A stretch of 64,000 nt of DNA from Lentisalinibacter sp964427415 (GCA_964427415.1 CAYRUH010000012.1:1-64000), one strand, 5' to 3'; counted from the first letter of the stretch, positions 16,904 to 25,755 are shown. The notes: generated by a model not told the origin, from the sequence alone. Translations and numbers: made by a program.

Positions 16904-17866
16904 ATGAAAGACGCTGCAGACAAGGCCGGTCGCAAGGGCTTCTTCAAGCGGCTGCGGGAGCGGCTGAACCGGGGCGACTCCTGGCTCACCTACGACCTGG
17001 CGAACCTGTTCCCCGGCGGCAGGATCGACGAGGACACGCTGGAGGAACTCGAGACCCGGCTGGTCATGGCCGACGTGGGCGTCGAGACCAGCATGCAGAT
17101 CATCGAGTCCCTGCGGAAGAAGCTCGCCCGCAAGGAACTGAAGGACTTTGAGGCGCTGGTGCGCGGCCTGCGCGACGCCATGCTGGAGATACTGCGCCCG
17201 GTGGAGGTGCCGCTGGAGGTGCCGGACGCACCGCGTCCGTGGGTAATGCTGATGGTGGGCGTGAACGGCGCCGGCAAAACGACCAGCATCGGCAAGATCG
17301 CGAAGCGCCTCGGCGACCAGGGTCTCGCGGTGATGCTGGCGGCAGGGGATACCTTCCGCGCGGCGGCGGTCGAGCAGCTGCAGGCCTGGGGCGAGCGCAA
17401 CGGGGTGCCGGTGGTGGCGCAGCAGACCGGCGCCGACCCGGCGGCCGTGGCCTACGACGCCTGGGCGGCGGCGAAGGCGAGGGGCACGGACGTGCTGATT
17501 GCCGACACCGCCGGCCGGCTGCAGAGCCAGGGCGGCCTGATGGACGAGCTCGGCAAGATCGCGCGGGTGCTGGGCCGCCAGGACGACACCGCGCCCCACG
17601 AAGTGATGCTGGTGCTGGACGCCGGACTCGGCCAGAACGCGCTGTCCCAGGCGGAGAAATTCAGCGCGGCCGTGAAGGTCACGGGCATCACGGTCACCAA
17701 ACTCGACGGCAGCGCCAAGGGCGGCGTGGTGCTCGGCATCGCGAATCGCCTGGGCATCCCCATCCGCTATATCGGCGTCGGCGAGGGCGTGGACGACCTG
17801 CAGCCCTTCGATGCCGGGGAGTTCGTGGACGCCCTGCTGGACCTGGGAGGCGGCGCGGCACAGTGA
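16904..17866 (+). CDS. ftsY: Signal recognition particle receptor FtsY
   Basis: A 320-residue SRP receptor GTPase that brings ribosome-SRP complexes to the translocon. It has the NG domain only: helical N domain (about 20-100), then GVNGAGKTT, DTAGR, and TKLDGSAKGG. The long acidic A domain of E. coli FtsY is missing. The ATG at 16904 has GAGG upstream; a start at 16838 in the same frame has no such site. Its stop overlaps the ftsE GTG start. Confidence 0.95.
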   Translation: MKDAADKAGRKGFFKRLRERLNRGDSWLTYDLANLFPGGRIDEDTLEELETRLVMADVGVETSMQIIESLRKKLARKELKDFEALVRGLRDAMLEILRPVEVPLEVPDAPRPWVMLMVGVNGAGKTTSIGKIAKRLGDQGLAVMLAAGDTFRAAAVEQLQAWGERNGVPVVAQQTGADPAAVAYDAWAAAKARGTDVLIADTAGRLQSQGGLMDELGKIARVLGRQDDTAPHEVMLVLDAGLGQNALSQAEKFSAAVKVTGITVTKLDGSAKGGVVLGIANRLGIPIRYIGVGEGVDDLQPFDAGEFVDALLDLGGGAAQ

Positions 17867-18573
17867 TCCATCTGGAGAACATCACCAAGCGCTACGCCGG
17901 CCACGATGCGCTGCAGCGCCTCACGCTGGACGTGGATGCCGGGGAGATGGTTTTCGTCACGGGGCATTCCGGCGCGGGCAAGAGCACGCTGCTGAAGCTG
18001 ATCGCACTCATCGAGCGACCGACCCGGGGCCGCATTGTGGTGAACAACCACGACCTCGCGAAGATCGGCCGCCGCCGCATCCCCCGCTACCGGCGCGACA
18101 TCGGCATGGTGTTCCAGGACCACAAGCTGCTGTTCGACCGCAACGTATTCGAGAACGTGGCGCTGCCGCTGATCATCACCGGCACCGGCAAGCGCGAGAT
18201 CGGCCGCCGCGTGCGCGCCGCGCTGGACCAGGTGGGCCTCCTGCGCCGCGAGAAGCAGATGCCCGAGACGCTGTCCAGCGGCGAGCAGCAGCGGGTAGGC
18301 ATCGCCCGGGCCATCGTCGGCCGCCCCACGCTGCTGATCGCCGACGAGCCTACGGGCAACCTGGATCCGGAACTCTCGCTGGAGATCATGCGCCTGTTCG
18401 AGCGCTTCAATGACGTCGGCGTGACGCTGATGGTCGCCTCCCATGACCTGCACCTCATCGGCGGCATGGGCCACCGCCGCATCGTGCTGGACAACGGCAT
18501 GCTGGCCGGCGAGACCGGTGACGAGGAGCCCGGGGGTCCGGTCTGGCTCCGGGAGACGCCGAATGATGGCTGA
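17863..18573 (+). CDS. ftsE: Cell division ATP-binding protein FtsE
   Basis: A 236-residue ABC ATPase that pairs with FtsX at the septum to activate periplasmic murein hydrolases. Walker A is GHSGAGKST, the signature LSSGEQQRVGIARA, Walker B LLIADEPTGNLD. It begins with GTG inside the last codons of ftsY (GTGA overlap) and ends overlapping ftsX, so the three genes are coupled. Confidence 0.96.
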   Translation: MIHLENITKRYAGHDALQRLTLDVDAGEMVFVTGHSGAGKSTLLKLIALIERPTRGRIVVNNHDLAKIGRRRIPRYRRDIGMVFQDHKLLFDRNVFENVALPLIITGTGKREIGRRVRAALDQVGLLRREKQMPETLSSGEQQRVGIARAIVGRPTLLIADEPTGNLDPELSLEIMRLFERFNDVGVTLMVASHDLHLIGGMGHRRIVLDNGMLAGETGDEEPGGPVWLRETPNDG

Positions 18574-19501
18574 GCGGCGCTACGGCGGACCGGGCGCGTG
18601 GCTGGCCCGCCACGGGGAGACGGCGGTGGCCGCCCTCGGCCGGCTGGCACGGCAGCCGCTTTCGACGCTCCTGACCGTGCTGGTCATCGCCATCACGCTG
18701 GCGCTGCCCGCCGGCCTGCACCTGGGCGTCAAGAACGCCGCGCGGCTCTCAGGCGGCTGGGCGAGCGCGGTGGACTTTTCGGTCTACCTCGACATGGGTA
18801 CCGCCGAGGAGGATGCCCGGCGGCTCGCGGGCATCATCGAGAGCCGCGCCGACGTGGAGGGGGTGGAGTTCATCAGCGCCGCGCAGGCACTGGCCGATTT
18901 CAAGGCCGGCTCGGGCTTCGGCGACGCCCTCGATGCACTGGACGGAAACCCCCTGCCGCACACGCTGGTGGTCCGCCCCGCCGTAGCCGGCAGCGACGCA
19001 CTCATCGAATTGCTGCGCGAGGAACTGGAGAACCTGCCCGAGACCAACCTGGTGCAGCTCGACACGGCCTGGGTACAGCGCTTTAACGCGGCGCTGGACC
19101 TGATCCGCCGGGTGATCCTGATCACCGCGCTGCTGCTGGCCGCGGCGGTGCTCATCGTGATCGGCAATACCATCCGGCTGGATATCCAGAACCGCCGCGA
19201 CGAGATCGTGGTGACGAAGCTGATCGGCGCGAGCGCCGGTTTCATCCGCCGCCCGTTCCTGTATTCCGGTCTGTGGTACGGCATCGGCGGCGGGCTGCTG
19301 GCGCTGGCGCTGGTCGCCGTCTCGCTATGGCTGACCTCGGAGGGCGTCGCCCGGCTGGCAGGCCTGTACGGCAGCGGTTTCCGTCTGAGCGGGCTGGACT
19401 GGCGGGAGAGCCTGATCGTACTCGGCACGGGAGCGTTTCTGGGCTGGTTCGGCTCCTGGTTCGCCGCCGCCCGTCACATGCGGCGCATCGAGCCCCGCTG
19501 A
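18563..19501 (+). CDS. ftsX: Cell division protein FtsX
   Basis: A 312-residue inner membrane protein with four hydrophobic segments (about 35-58, 180-205, 235-260, 280-303) and a periplasmic loop of about 110 residues between the first two, the part that contacts hydrolase activators. It starts at ATGATG (18563) with GGGAG seven bases upstream, inside ftsE. Its last 28 bases overlap the 3' end of the convergent TetR gene. Confidence 0.94.
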   Translation: MMAERRYGGPGAWLARHGETAVAALGRLARQPLSTLLTVLVIAITLALPAGLHLGVKNAARLSGGWASAVDFSVYLDMGTAEEDARRLAGIIESRADVEGVEFISAAQALADFKAGSGFGDALDALDGNPLPHTLVVRPAVAGSDALIELLREELENLPETNLVQLDTAWVQRFNAALDLIRRVILITALLLAAAVLIVIGNTIRLDIQNRRDEIVVTKLIGASAGFIRRPFLYSGLWYGIGGGLLALALVAVSLWLTSEGVARLAGLYGSGFRLSGLDWRESLIVLGTGAFLGWFGSWFAAARHMRRIEPR

Positions 19502-20091
19502 TCGGCGGACGCCGCCAGCGCGGTGAGCACCGTGCGCACCACGCCCTCGACGGCCGCGCGGGAGGGACGGCGCCGGCACATCACGCGTATACCCCAGAGG
19601 TTGTTGACCAGGAACGCCGCGGTGGCATCGGGGTCCAGCCTCGGGTCCAGTTCACCGCTTTCGCTCGCGCGTCGCAGTGCCCGGCCGAACATCGATTCGA
19701 TACGGTTTAGCCCGCCCACCAGTTCCCCTTGCACGTCCGGATCGTGATGGGAATACTCCAGCATCGCATTCACCATCAGACAACCACGATGCCTCGGGTC
19801 ATCGAGGGTCTCGTCGACCAGCGCCAGGAAGAAATGCCGGATCGCCTCGAGGGAAGAATCGGCCCCGCGCAGGGACTCCTGGAGGCGCTCCGCGGAGTCG
19901 GCCTGGTAGGCCTTGAGGACCTCCAGGAACACGCCTTTCTTGCTGCCGAAGGCGGCATACAGGCTGCCGGGCTTCAGCCCGGTGGCCTCTACCAAGTCGC
20001 TGACGGAGGTGCCCCGGTAACCGCGCTGCCAGAACACTTCCGTGGCGCGTTCGATGACCTCCGCGCGATTGAAAGATGCTGGTCGTGGCAT
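19474..20091 (-). CDS. TetR family transcriptional regulator
   Basis: A 205-residue regulator. The N-terminal DNA-binding domain (about 8-55) is typical: RAEVIERATEVFWQRGYRGT, then SVSDLVEATGLKPGSLYAAF and GSKKGVFLEVL. The C-terminal domain (HRGCLMVNAMLEYSHHDPDV) is of the TetR_C type found in YxaF/LfrR-like repressors. No structural gene lies beside it in the same orientation, so its target is unknown. It sits between ftsX and rpoH, which are adjacent in E. coli. An AT-rich palindrome in its upstream region is a likely self-operator. Confidence 0.85.
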   Translation of the reverse strand: MPRPASFNRAEVIERATEVFWQRGYRGTSVSDLVEATGLKPGSLYAAFGSKKGVFLEVLKAYQADSAERLQESLRGADSSLEAIRHFFLALVDETLDDPRHRGCLMVNAMLEYSHHDPDVQGELVGGLNRIESMFGRALRRASESGELDPRLDPDATAAFLVNNLWGIRVMCRRRPSRAAVEGVVRTVLTALAASADQRGSMRRM

Positions 20092-20126
20092 GGTCTTCCG
20101 CCCTCAAAAAACGGGGTTAATCAGAA

Positions 20127-20159
20127 TGTTACTTATTCTTGAATATTTATTCAATAACA
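20127..20159 (-). promoter_or_regulatory. Probable promoter and operator of the TetR gene
   Basis: An AT-rich dyad centred on TTGAATA-TT-TATTCAA (20139-20154, perfect arms) is flanked by an outer inverted pair TGTTA/TAACA. On the minus strand it contains TTGAAT and TAACAT 17 bases apart, a plausible promoter for the TetR gene that starts at 20091. Overlap of dyad and promoter is the usual picture of TetR autoregulation; this is inference. Confidence 0.55.
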
Positions 20160-20274
20160 TGCTACAGTGTGCCTTGAAATGCTGGCGGCAGGCATCGGAT
20201 TTGCTCCTGCCGCATCGGGCGGCCGGAGCAACGCGAAGACCGGATCGCAGGCCGCGGAATCGCACGCCGCTCGT

Positions 20275-20301
20275 TTAGCACTGTTTGAATATGAGTGCTA
20301 A
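20275..20301 (+). promoter_or_regulatory. CIRCE operator (HrcA site) over the probable rpoH promoter
   Basis: TTAGCACTG, nine bases, GAGTGCTAA. This matches the CIRCE consensus (TTAGCACTC-N9-GAGTGCTAA) at 17 of 18 positions with exact spacing. It lies 43 bases before the rpoH start. A candidate promoter TTAGCA (20275-20280) and TAAAAT (20299-20304), 18 bases apart, is covered by the element, so HrcA binding would block it. hrcA is not in the window. Confidence 0.88.
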
Positions 20302-20344
20302 AATTTTGAACGCAAGTCCTGACCAGGAAAGGTAGGGAAAAGAA

Positions 20345-21202
20345 ATGACGACAGCTTTGGCTCGCAGAGAACAGGAACTGATGCTCGCCGGACCGGTGGG
20401 CAGTCTCGACGCCTACATCCAGGCAGTGGGATCCGTGCCCGTGCTCAGCAAGGACGAAGAGCAGGCCCTTGCGCGCCGTTTCCGGGACGAAGAAGACCTG
20501 GGCGCCGCCCGCTCGCTGGTGCTGGCGCACCTGCGATTCGTCGTGCACATCGCGAAGGGCTACATGGGCTACGGCCTGGCACTGAACGACCTGATCCAGG
20601 AAGGCAACGTCGGCCTGATGAAAGCAGTAAAACGCTTCGACCCCGACGTGGGCGTGCGCCTCGTTTCGTTCGCCGTGCACTGGATCCGCGCTGAAATCCA
20701 CGAGTTCGTGCTGCGCAACTGGCGCGTGGTCAAGGTGGCCACCACCAAGGCGCAGCGCAAGCTTTTCTTCAATCTGCGCCGCTCCAAGAAGAATCTCGCC
20801 TGGCTGTCGCCGGAGGAGACGAAAGCAGTGGCGCAAGACCTGGGCGTAAGCGCCACCGAGGTCACCGAGATGGAGAAGCGGCTGTCAGCCCGTGACAGCA
20901 CCTTCGACCTGCCCGTGGACGACGAGGAGGCCTACACGCCGGCTCACTATCTGCCGAGCCCGGATGCCGATCCTGCGATGTTGGCGGAAGGAGAAGACTG
21001 GGAGGAGGAGACCTCGAGTCGTCTCGTGGCGGCACTGAATGCCCTCGACGAGCGCAGCCGCCACATCCTCGAGAGCCGCTGGCTGAGCGAAGACAAGATG
21101 ACCCTGCAGGATCTCGCAGACCACTATGGCGTCTCCGCCGAGCGCATCCGCCAGATCGAGAGCGCGGCCATCAAGAAGCTGAAGAGCCACATGGGCGTCT
21201 GA
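20345..21202 (+). CDS. rpoH: RNA polymerase sigma-32 (heat shock sigma factor)
   Basis: A 285-residue sigma-70 family factor, the same length as E. coli RpoH. Region 2 (LNDLIQEGNVGLMKAVKRFD), the RpoH box region (TKAQRKLFFNLRRSKK) and region 4 (LQDLADHYGVSAERIRQIES) are present, with no sigma-70 region 1.1. It directs transcription of chaperones and proteases on heat shock. The ATG at 20345 follows AGGTAGGG. The upstream CIRCE element suggests HrcA control. An intrinsic terminator follows at 21248. Confidence 0.96.
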   Translation: MTTALARREQELMLAGPVGSLDAYIQAVGSVPVLSKDEEQALARRFRDEEDLGAARSLVLAHLRFVVHIAKGYMGYGLALNDLIQEGNVGLMKAVKRFDPDVGVRLVSFAVHWIRAEIHEFVLRNWRVVKVATTKAQRKLFFNLRRSKKNLAWLSPEETKAVAQDLGVSATEVTEMEKRLSARDSTFDLPVDDEEAYTPAHYLPSPDADPAMLAEGEDWEEETSSRLVAALNALDERSRHILESRWLSEDKMTLQDLADHYGVSAERIRQIESAAIKKLKSHMGV

Positions 21203-21247
21203 GAAACCCGCCGGGCGGGGCCCAGCCGCTTCGGGAGTTCAGCGAGG

Positions 21248-21271
21248 ACGGCGCCTGTGGGCGCCGTTTTT
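21248..21271 (+). terminator. Rho-independent terminator of rpoH
   Basis: An 8-bp stem (ACGGCGCC at 21248-21255 and its complement at 21260-21267), four-base loop and a run of five T residues, 46 bases after the rpoH stop. Confidence 0.9.
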
Positions 21272-21293
21272 CGTTGGCGTCAGCGGTGGCGTG

Positions 21294-21653
21294 TCAGCAA
21301 TAGCGCCGGCGCCGGTACTCTACCCAGCCGCCCTCGTCGAGACCGCGGGGATCGTGGTGGGTCCAGTGCACGGTGCCGCCCAGGTCATTCCACTCGTAGA
21401 CGCCGCGGAAGCCGATCCGGTCCGCCATACCCAGCGGCACCCGTGGGGCCACCTCCAGGTTATGCGCGATGAGCAGCGACTGGCCGGCGGGCGTCCTCAC
21501 CACGAAGCGCTGGTGGGGACCGGATTCGTCGTCGTCACCGAGGAGGCGCACCACTTGGCCGGTGCCCTCCACCCATTCGTCGTGCGTTCGCTTGTCGAAG
21601 GGCCGGTCGGTCTCTGCGCCCGAGCGGCCCTGCCGCCGTCGCTTCGCCGTCAC
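21294..21653 (-). CDS. DUF3465 domain protein
   Basis: A 119-residue protein whose core HQRFVVRTPAGQSLLIAHNL, then VPLGMADRIGFRGVYEWN and VHWTHHDPRG, is the DUF3465 pattern, an OB-fold-like beta domain of unknown function. No signal peptide is visible, although many relatives are exported, so the true start might differ. The N-terminal 30 residues are basic and charged. It lies four bases after the OmpA-like lipoprotein gene in the same orientation, so the two are probably co-transcribed. Confidence 0.75.
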   Translation of the reverse strand: MTAKRRRQGRSGAETDRPFDKRTHDEWVEGTGQVVRLLGDDDESGPHQRFVVRTPAGQSLLIAHNLEVAPRVPLGMADRIGFRGVYEWNDLGGTVHWTHHDPRGLDEGGWVEYRRRRYC

Positions 21654-21657
21654 GCCG

Positions 21658-22332
21658 TCAGGCAGTGACGGGTACCAGCGTCAGCTCCACCCGGCGATTG
21701 GTCTGGCGGCCTGCCGCCGTCGAGTTGTCGGCAACCGGGCGGCTCTCGCCCATGCCCACCGTGATGATTCGCTGATTCATCACGCCCTGGGACTGGAGGA
21801 AGCGAGCCACCGACGCGGCGCGCCGCTCGGACAGGCGCTGGTTGTACTCGTCCGTGCCCGTGCTATCCGTGTGGCCGGCGACTTCCACCACTGTCTGCTC
21901 GTACTTGTCGAGCACCTTGGCGACGGAGTTCAGCACGTCGAAGAACGCCGGTTTCAGGTCCGCGCTGTCGGTGGCGAAGGTGACATTGCCTGGCATATTG
22001 AGCGTGATGTTCTCGCCCATGCGGGTGACGCTCACGCCGGTGCCCTCGAGTTCGGCCCGCAGCTCCGCCTCCTGGCGGTCCATGTAATAGCCGACGGAGC
22101 CTCCCGCCAGCGCGCCGATGCCGGCGCCGATCAGCGCACGCTGGCGCCGCTCCACGGCGTCGTCGCCGGAGATGAGTCCGATAACCGCACCGGCCGCCGC
22201 GCCGATGGCCGCACCCTTGGTGGCGCTGGCTGTCTTTTGCTCGCGGGTATAGGGGTCGAGCGTTGTGCAGGCGCCCAGCGTAAAGGTCGTCATCGTGACG
22301 GCGGCGAGCACCAGCAGTTTCCTGGATTCCAT
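21658..22332 (-). CDS. OmpA-family lipoprotein with glycine zipper (YiaD-like)
   Basis: A 224-residue outer membrane lipoprotein. The lipobox is LGAC (Cys22). Residues 40-85 form a glycine zipper (KGAAIGAAAGAVIGLISG and LIGAGIGALAGGSVGYYMD). The C-terminal OmpA domain (about 108-220) binds peptidoglycan, with FATDSADLKP and AGHTDSTGTDEYNQRLSERR. Architecture matches E. coli YiaD. The ATG at 22332 has AGAGGA upstream. It precedes the DUF3465 gene. Confidence 0.9.
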   Translation of the reverse strand: MESRKLLVLAAVTMTTFTLGACTTLDPYTREQKTASATKGAAIGAAAGAVIGLISGDDAVERRQRALIGAGIGALAGGSVGYYMDRQEAELRAELEGTGVSVTRMGENITLNMPGNVTFATDSADLKPAFFDVLNSVAKVLDKYEQTVVEVAGHTDSTGTDEYNQRLSERRAASVARFLQSQGVMNQRIITVGMGESRPVADNSTAAGRQTNRRVELTLVPVTA

Positions 22333-22525
22333 GATTGTCCTCTCTTTGGTTATCCTCTTTGACTGTCTTGGGGGATGTGGCCCCGCGGCCCGGACTTCTC
22401 CCCGGCGGACGCAGATTTTCGTCCCGTATCCAGTATACGCGTTCAAGCTGAACGCCGGATTAATGCGCCGCGGTCCGCGCCGGGCGCCGGCCGCCATGTA
22501 GAATGCGCCGCAGGAGGAGACGCCC

Positions 22526-22993
22526 ATGCGTACGGCCGATTTCTGGCTGGACCGGTATTCCCGTCATCACCGTTATTGGCTGAACCGCGTGCTGCATGCC
22601 GTCGCCATCCCGCTGGCGGTCATCGGCGTGACCGGCCTGCTCTGGGCGCTGCCCGTCCCCGCGGCCTTCACCGAGATCTCACCGGCGCTGAACTGGGGCA
22701 CGGCATTCCTGCTGGCGGCGGTGGTCTACTATTTCATCCTCTCCATCCCGCTGGCGATCGGGCTGCTGCCGTTCGTGCTGGCGACCACCGGTATCCTGGG
22801 ACGGCTGGACGCGCTCGCGCCCGCCCTGTGGCAGACCTCACTCACCCTGCTCCTCGCCGCAGTGCTCCTGCAGGCCATCGGGCACCTGCGGGATGGCGGA
22901 CGGCTGCGGGTACTCGAAGACCTGCACTACCTCATGATCGGCCCGGTATGGATGATGGCTGCCGCCTTCCGGCGCCTGGGTATACCCTACTGA
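22526..22993 (+). CDS. Mpo1-like (DUF962) membrane protein
   Basis: A 155-residue protein starting RTADFWLDRYSRHHRYWLNR and followed by four hydrophobic segments, the pattern of the Mpo1/YGL010w (DUF962) family. Yeast Mpo1 is an iron-dependent dioxygenase that alpha-oxidises 2-hydroxy fatty acids; the conserved His near the start (HRYWLNRVLHAVAIPL) and after segment four (GHLRDGG) fit. The bacterial role is not established. A strong site AGGAGGAG precedes the ATG. Confidence 0.8.
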   Translation: MRTADFWLDRYSRHHRYWLNRVLHAVAIPLAVIGVTGLLWALPVPAAFTEISPALNWGTAFLLAAVVYYFILSIPLAIGLLPFVLATTGILGRLDALAPALWQTSLTLLLAAVLLQAIGHLRDGGRLRVLEDLHYLMIGPVWMMAAAFRRLGIPY

Positions 22994-23093
22994 GACGCAC
23001 GGCGCGGCCTGCCGTGGCCGTTGTTATACTTGCACGCTACCCCGGAGCGCCGCCGCTTCGCCGGTTCCAACGCCACACCCAGGAGTGCCCGCC

Positions 23094-24293
23094 GTGGCCA
23101 GCACACAACCCGTCAGCTCAACCGCCGGCCGCAAGAGGCTGGACCCCCTCGATCTCTGCGACGTCGACACCGAACTCGGCGACGAGGAGCGCATGGTGCG
23201 CGACTCCGTGGCCCGCTTCGTCGACGACCGGGTGCTGCCTGTCATCCGGGAGTGCTTCGAGAAGCATGTCTTCCCGCGGGACCTCATTCCGGAGGTGGCG
23301 GAACTGGGGCTGCTCGGCAGCTCCATCGAGGGCTACGGCTGCGCCGGCCTGAACGGCGTCTCCTACGGCCTGATCTGCCAGCAGCTCGAGCGGGGCGACA
23401 GCGGCCTCAGGAGCTTCGTCTCCGTGCAGTCCAGCCTGGTGATGTATCCCATCCATGCCTTCGGCAGCGAGGAGCAGAAGGAGCGCTGGCTGCCGGCGCT
23501 GGCCTGCGCCGAGGCCATCGGCTGCTTCGGGCTCACCGAGCCTCAGGGCGGCTCGGATCCCGGCAACATGAAGACCCACGCGAAGCGCGACGGCGACGAC
23601 TGGGTGCTGAACGGCGCGAAGATGTGGATCACCAACGCCCCCATCGCCGACGTGGCCGTGGTGTGGGCGATGACGCCCGACGGTGTGCGCGGTTTCGTCG
23701 TCGAGACCGACACGCCCGGCTTCGAGGCCCACGAGATCCACGATAAATTCTCCCTGCGCGCCTCTTCCACCGGCGCGCTTTACCTGGACGACGTTCGCGT
23801 GCCGGCCTCGAGCCTGCTGCCCGGCGTGCAGGGACTGAAAGGCCCGCTGTCCTGCCTCACCCAGGCCCGCTACGGCATCACCTGGGGCGCCATCGGCGCC
23901 GCCCAGGCGTGCCTCGCCGAGGTGCTCGCTTACACGGCCGAGCGCGAGATGTTCGGCCGCCCGCTGAACCAGACCCAGACCATCCAGATCCGCATGGCCG
24001 ACATGGCCCGGCGCATCACCACCGCGCAGCTGCTCTCGCTGCGCCTGGGCCGCCTGAAGGACGCCGGACGGCTGCAACCGAGCCAGGTCTCGCTGGCCAA
24101 GTGGAACAACGTGCGCATGGCTCTCGACATCGCCCGGGATGCCCGCGACATCCTCGGCGGCAGCGGCATCAGCGCCGAGTACGTGCCCATCCGCCACATG
24201 CTCAACCTCGAGAGCGTGATCACTTACGAGGGCACCGAGACCGTCCACCAGCTCATCATCGGCAAGGAGCTCACCGGCATCAATGCCTTCTGA
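23094..24293 (+). CDS. gcdH: Glutaryl-CoA dehydrogenase (acyl-CoA dehydrogenase family)
   Basis: A 399-residue FAD enzyme that oxidises and decarboxylates glutaryl-CoA to crotonyl-CoA in lysine and tryptophan breakdown. The subfamily hallmarks are SVQSSLVMYPIHAFGSEEQK, GCFGLTEPQGGSDPG and the catalytic base region TYEGTETVHQLIIG. The preferred start is the GTG at 23094, eight bases after AGGAG; a GTG nine bases earlier overlaps that site. No other lysine pathway genes adjoin it. Confidence 0.88.
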   Translation: MASTQPVSSTAGRKRLDPLDLCDVDTELGDEERMVRDSVARFVDDRVLPVIRECFEKHVFPRDLIPEVAELGLLGSSIEGYGCAGLNGVSYGLICQQLERGDSGLRSFVSVQSSLVMYPIHAFGSEEQKERWLPALACAEAIGCFGLTEPQGGSDPGNMKTHAKRDGDDWVLNGAKMWITNAPIADVAVVWAMTPDGVRGFVVETDTPGFEAHEIHDKFSLRASSTGALYLDDVRVPASSLLPGVQGLKGPLSCLTQARYGITWGAIGAAQACLAEVLAYTAEREMFGRPLNQTQTIQIRMADMARRITTAQLLSLRLGRLKDAGRLQPSQVSLAKWNNVRMALDIARDARDILGGSGISAEYVPIRHMLNLESVITYEGTETVHQLIIGKELTGINAF

Positions 24294-24344
24294 CCAGCGC
24301 CCGCCGGACGCGCGCCCGGGGAGTCCGGCCGGCGCCGCAGCGCC

Positions 24345-25718
24345 GTGACGGCGGCGGCCAGCGAACCGCGGCCGGCGACCCACCGCGACGTGTGGCGCAT
24401 CGCCGCGCCGCTGATCCTGTCGAACGTCTCCGTGCCGCTGCTCGGCATGGTCGATACCGCCGTCATGGGCCACCTCGACGAGCCCTGGTATCTCGGCGCG
24501 GTAGCGGTCGGCGCCACCATCTTCAGTTTCCTCTACACCGGCGTGAATTTCCTGCGCATGGGCACCACGGGACTCGCGGCCCAGGCCTGCGGCGCCCGCG
24601 ACGGTGCGGCGGTTCGCACCAGCATAGGCCAGGCCGTCATCGTCGCACTCGCCATTGCGCTCGTTCTGATCGCCCTGCAGCAGCCGGCCGGCAGCATCGC
24701 ACTGGCACTGCTCGGGCCCGGGCCCGAAGTGGCACAGTTCGCCCGCGTCTATTTCGACGTGCGCATCTGGAGCGCGCCCGCCACGCTCGCCAATTACGCC
24801 ATCGTCGGCTGGTTCATCGGCCTGCAGAACGCCCGCGTGCCGCTGGTCATTGTGCTGGTGATCAATATCACCAACATCCTGCTCGACCTGGTGTTCGTGG
24901 TCGGCCTCGGCATGAAGACAGAGGGCGTGGCCCTGGCCTCCGTGGTCGCGGAGTTCACCGGCCTTGCCGCGGGCTGCGCTTTCGTCGCCCGGGAGCTGAA
25001 GCGCTGGCCCGGCCGTTTCGAGCGGACCGCGCTCACCCGCATCGGCAATTACGGTCCCTTCTTCTCCGTGAACGGCAACCTGTTCCTGCGCACCATGGCG
25101 CTGATGTTCGCGCTGGGCTTCCTGACGGCCCGCAGCGCCCGCCTGGGCGACGTGCTGCTGGCCGCCAACGCCATCCTGCTGAACCTGCAGTACCTGCTCT
25201 CTTATGCCCTGGACGGCCTGGCCCATGCCGCGGAGGCTCTGGTGGGCAAAGCCATGGGCGAGCGCAGCCGCGAGAACCTGCGCCGGGCCGTGCGCCTCAG
25301 CCTCGCCTGGTCGCTGGTCGTCGCAGTGGCGTTGTCCCTGTTCTACGCGCTCGCCGGGCCCGCCATCATCCGCCTGCTCACCGAACTGCCCGAGGTGCTG
25401 CGCGCGGCCGTGACCTACCTGCCCTGGATGGTGGCATCACCGGTGGTCTCGGTGTGGAGCTTCCTCTACGACGGCGTCTTCGTCGGCGCCACCCGGGCAC
25501 GGGAGATGCGCAACATCATGGTGCTCTCCGCCTTCGGCGTCTTCGTCCCGACCTGGTTCCTCACCCAGCCCTGGGGCAACCACGGCCTGTGGTTCGCCTT
25601 TCTCGCCTTCATGGGCGCGCGGGGGATCGGCATGCACTGGTATTACCGCCGCGTGGCGGCCGACCCCTGGCCGACGCCGAAACACGACGGCGAGCGTCGG
25701 GCCGGACAGTCAGCATAA
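24345..25718 (+). CDS. MATE family efflux transporter, DinF-like
   Basis: A 457-residue inner membrane protein with about 12 hydrophobic segments and two MatE repeats. LGMVDTAVMGHL in the first segment, LRMGTTGLAAQACGA, and FLYDGVFVGATRAREMRN in the second half place it in the DinF branch. MATE proteins expel cationic drugs or metabolites using Na+ or H+. The start is a GTG at 24345, 51 bases after the dehydrogenase gene. It is convergent with another MATE gene. Confidence 0.88.
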   Translation: MTAAASEPRPATHRDVWRIAAPLILSNVSVPLLGMVDTAVMGHLDEPWYLGAVAVGATIFSFLYTGVNFLRMGTTGLAAQACGARDGAAVRTSIGQAVIVALAIALVLIALQQPAGSIALALLGPGPEVAQFARVYFDVRIWSAPATLANYAIVGWFIGLQNARVPLVIVLVINITNILLDLVFVVGLGMKTEGVALASVVAEFTGLAAGCAFVARELKRWPGRFERTALTRIGNYGPFFSVNGNLFLRTMALMFALGFLTARSARLGDVLLAANAILLNLQYLLSYALDGLAHAAEALVGKAMGERSRENLRRAVRLSLAWSLVVAVALSLFYALAGPAIIRLLTELPEVLRAAVTYLPWMVASPVVSVWSFLYDGVFVGATRAREMRNIMVLSAFGVFVPTWFLTQPWGNHGLWFAFLAFMGARGIGMHWYYRRVAADPWPTPKHDGERRAGQSA

Positions 25719-25755
25719 TCGTCGCCGGCGCCGCAGCGGCACCCGCCCGCAGCTC

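Noticed and set aside
20126..20278. 50-codon frame between the TetR and rpoH genes
   Set aside because: Overlaps the TetR operator region and reads into Arg-rich non-coding sequence; no ribosome site.
23118..25226. 702-codon open frame on the - strand
   Set aside because: Antisense to glutaryl-CoA dehydrogenase and the DinF-like MATE gene, both of which have clear motifs; the translated product is low-complexity His/Gly/Ala-rich.
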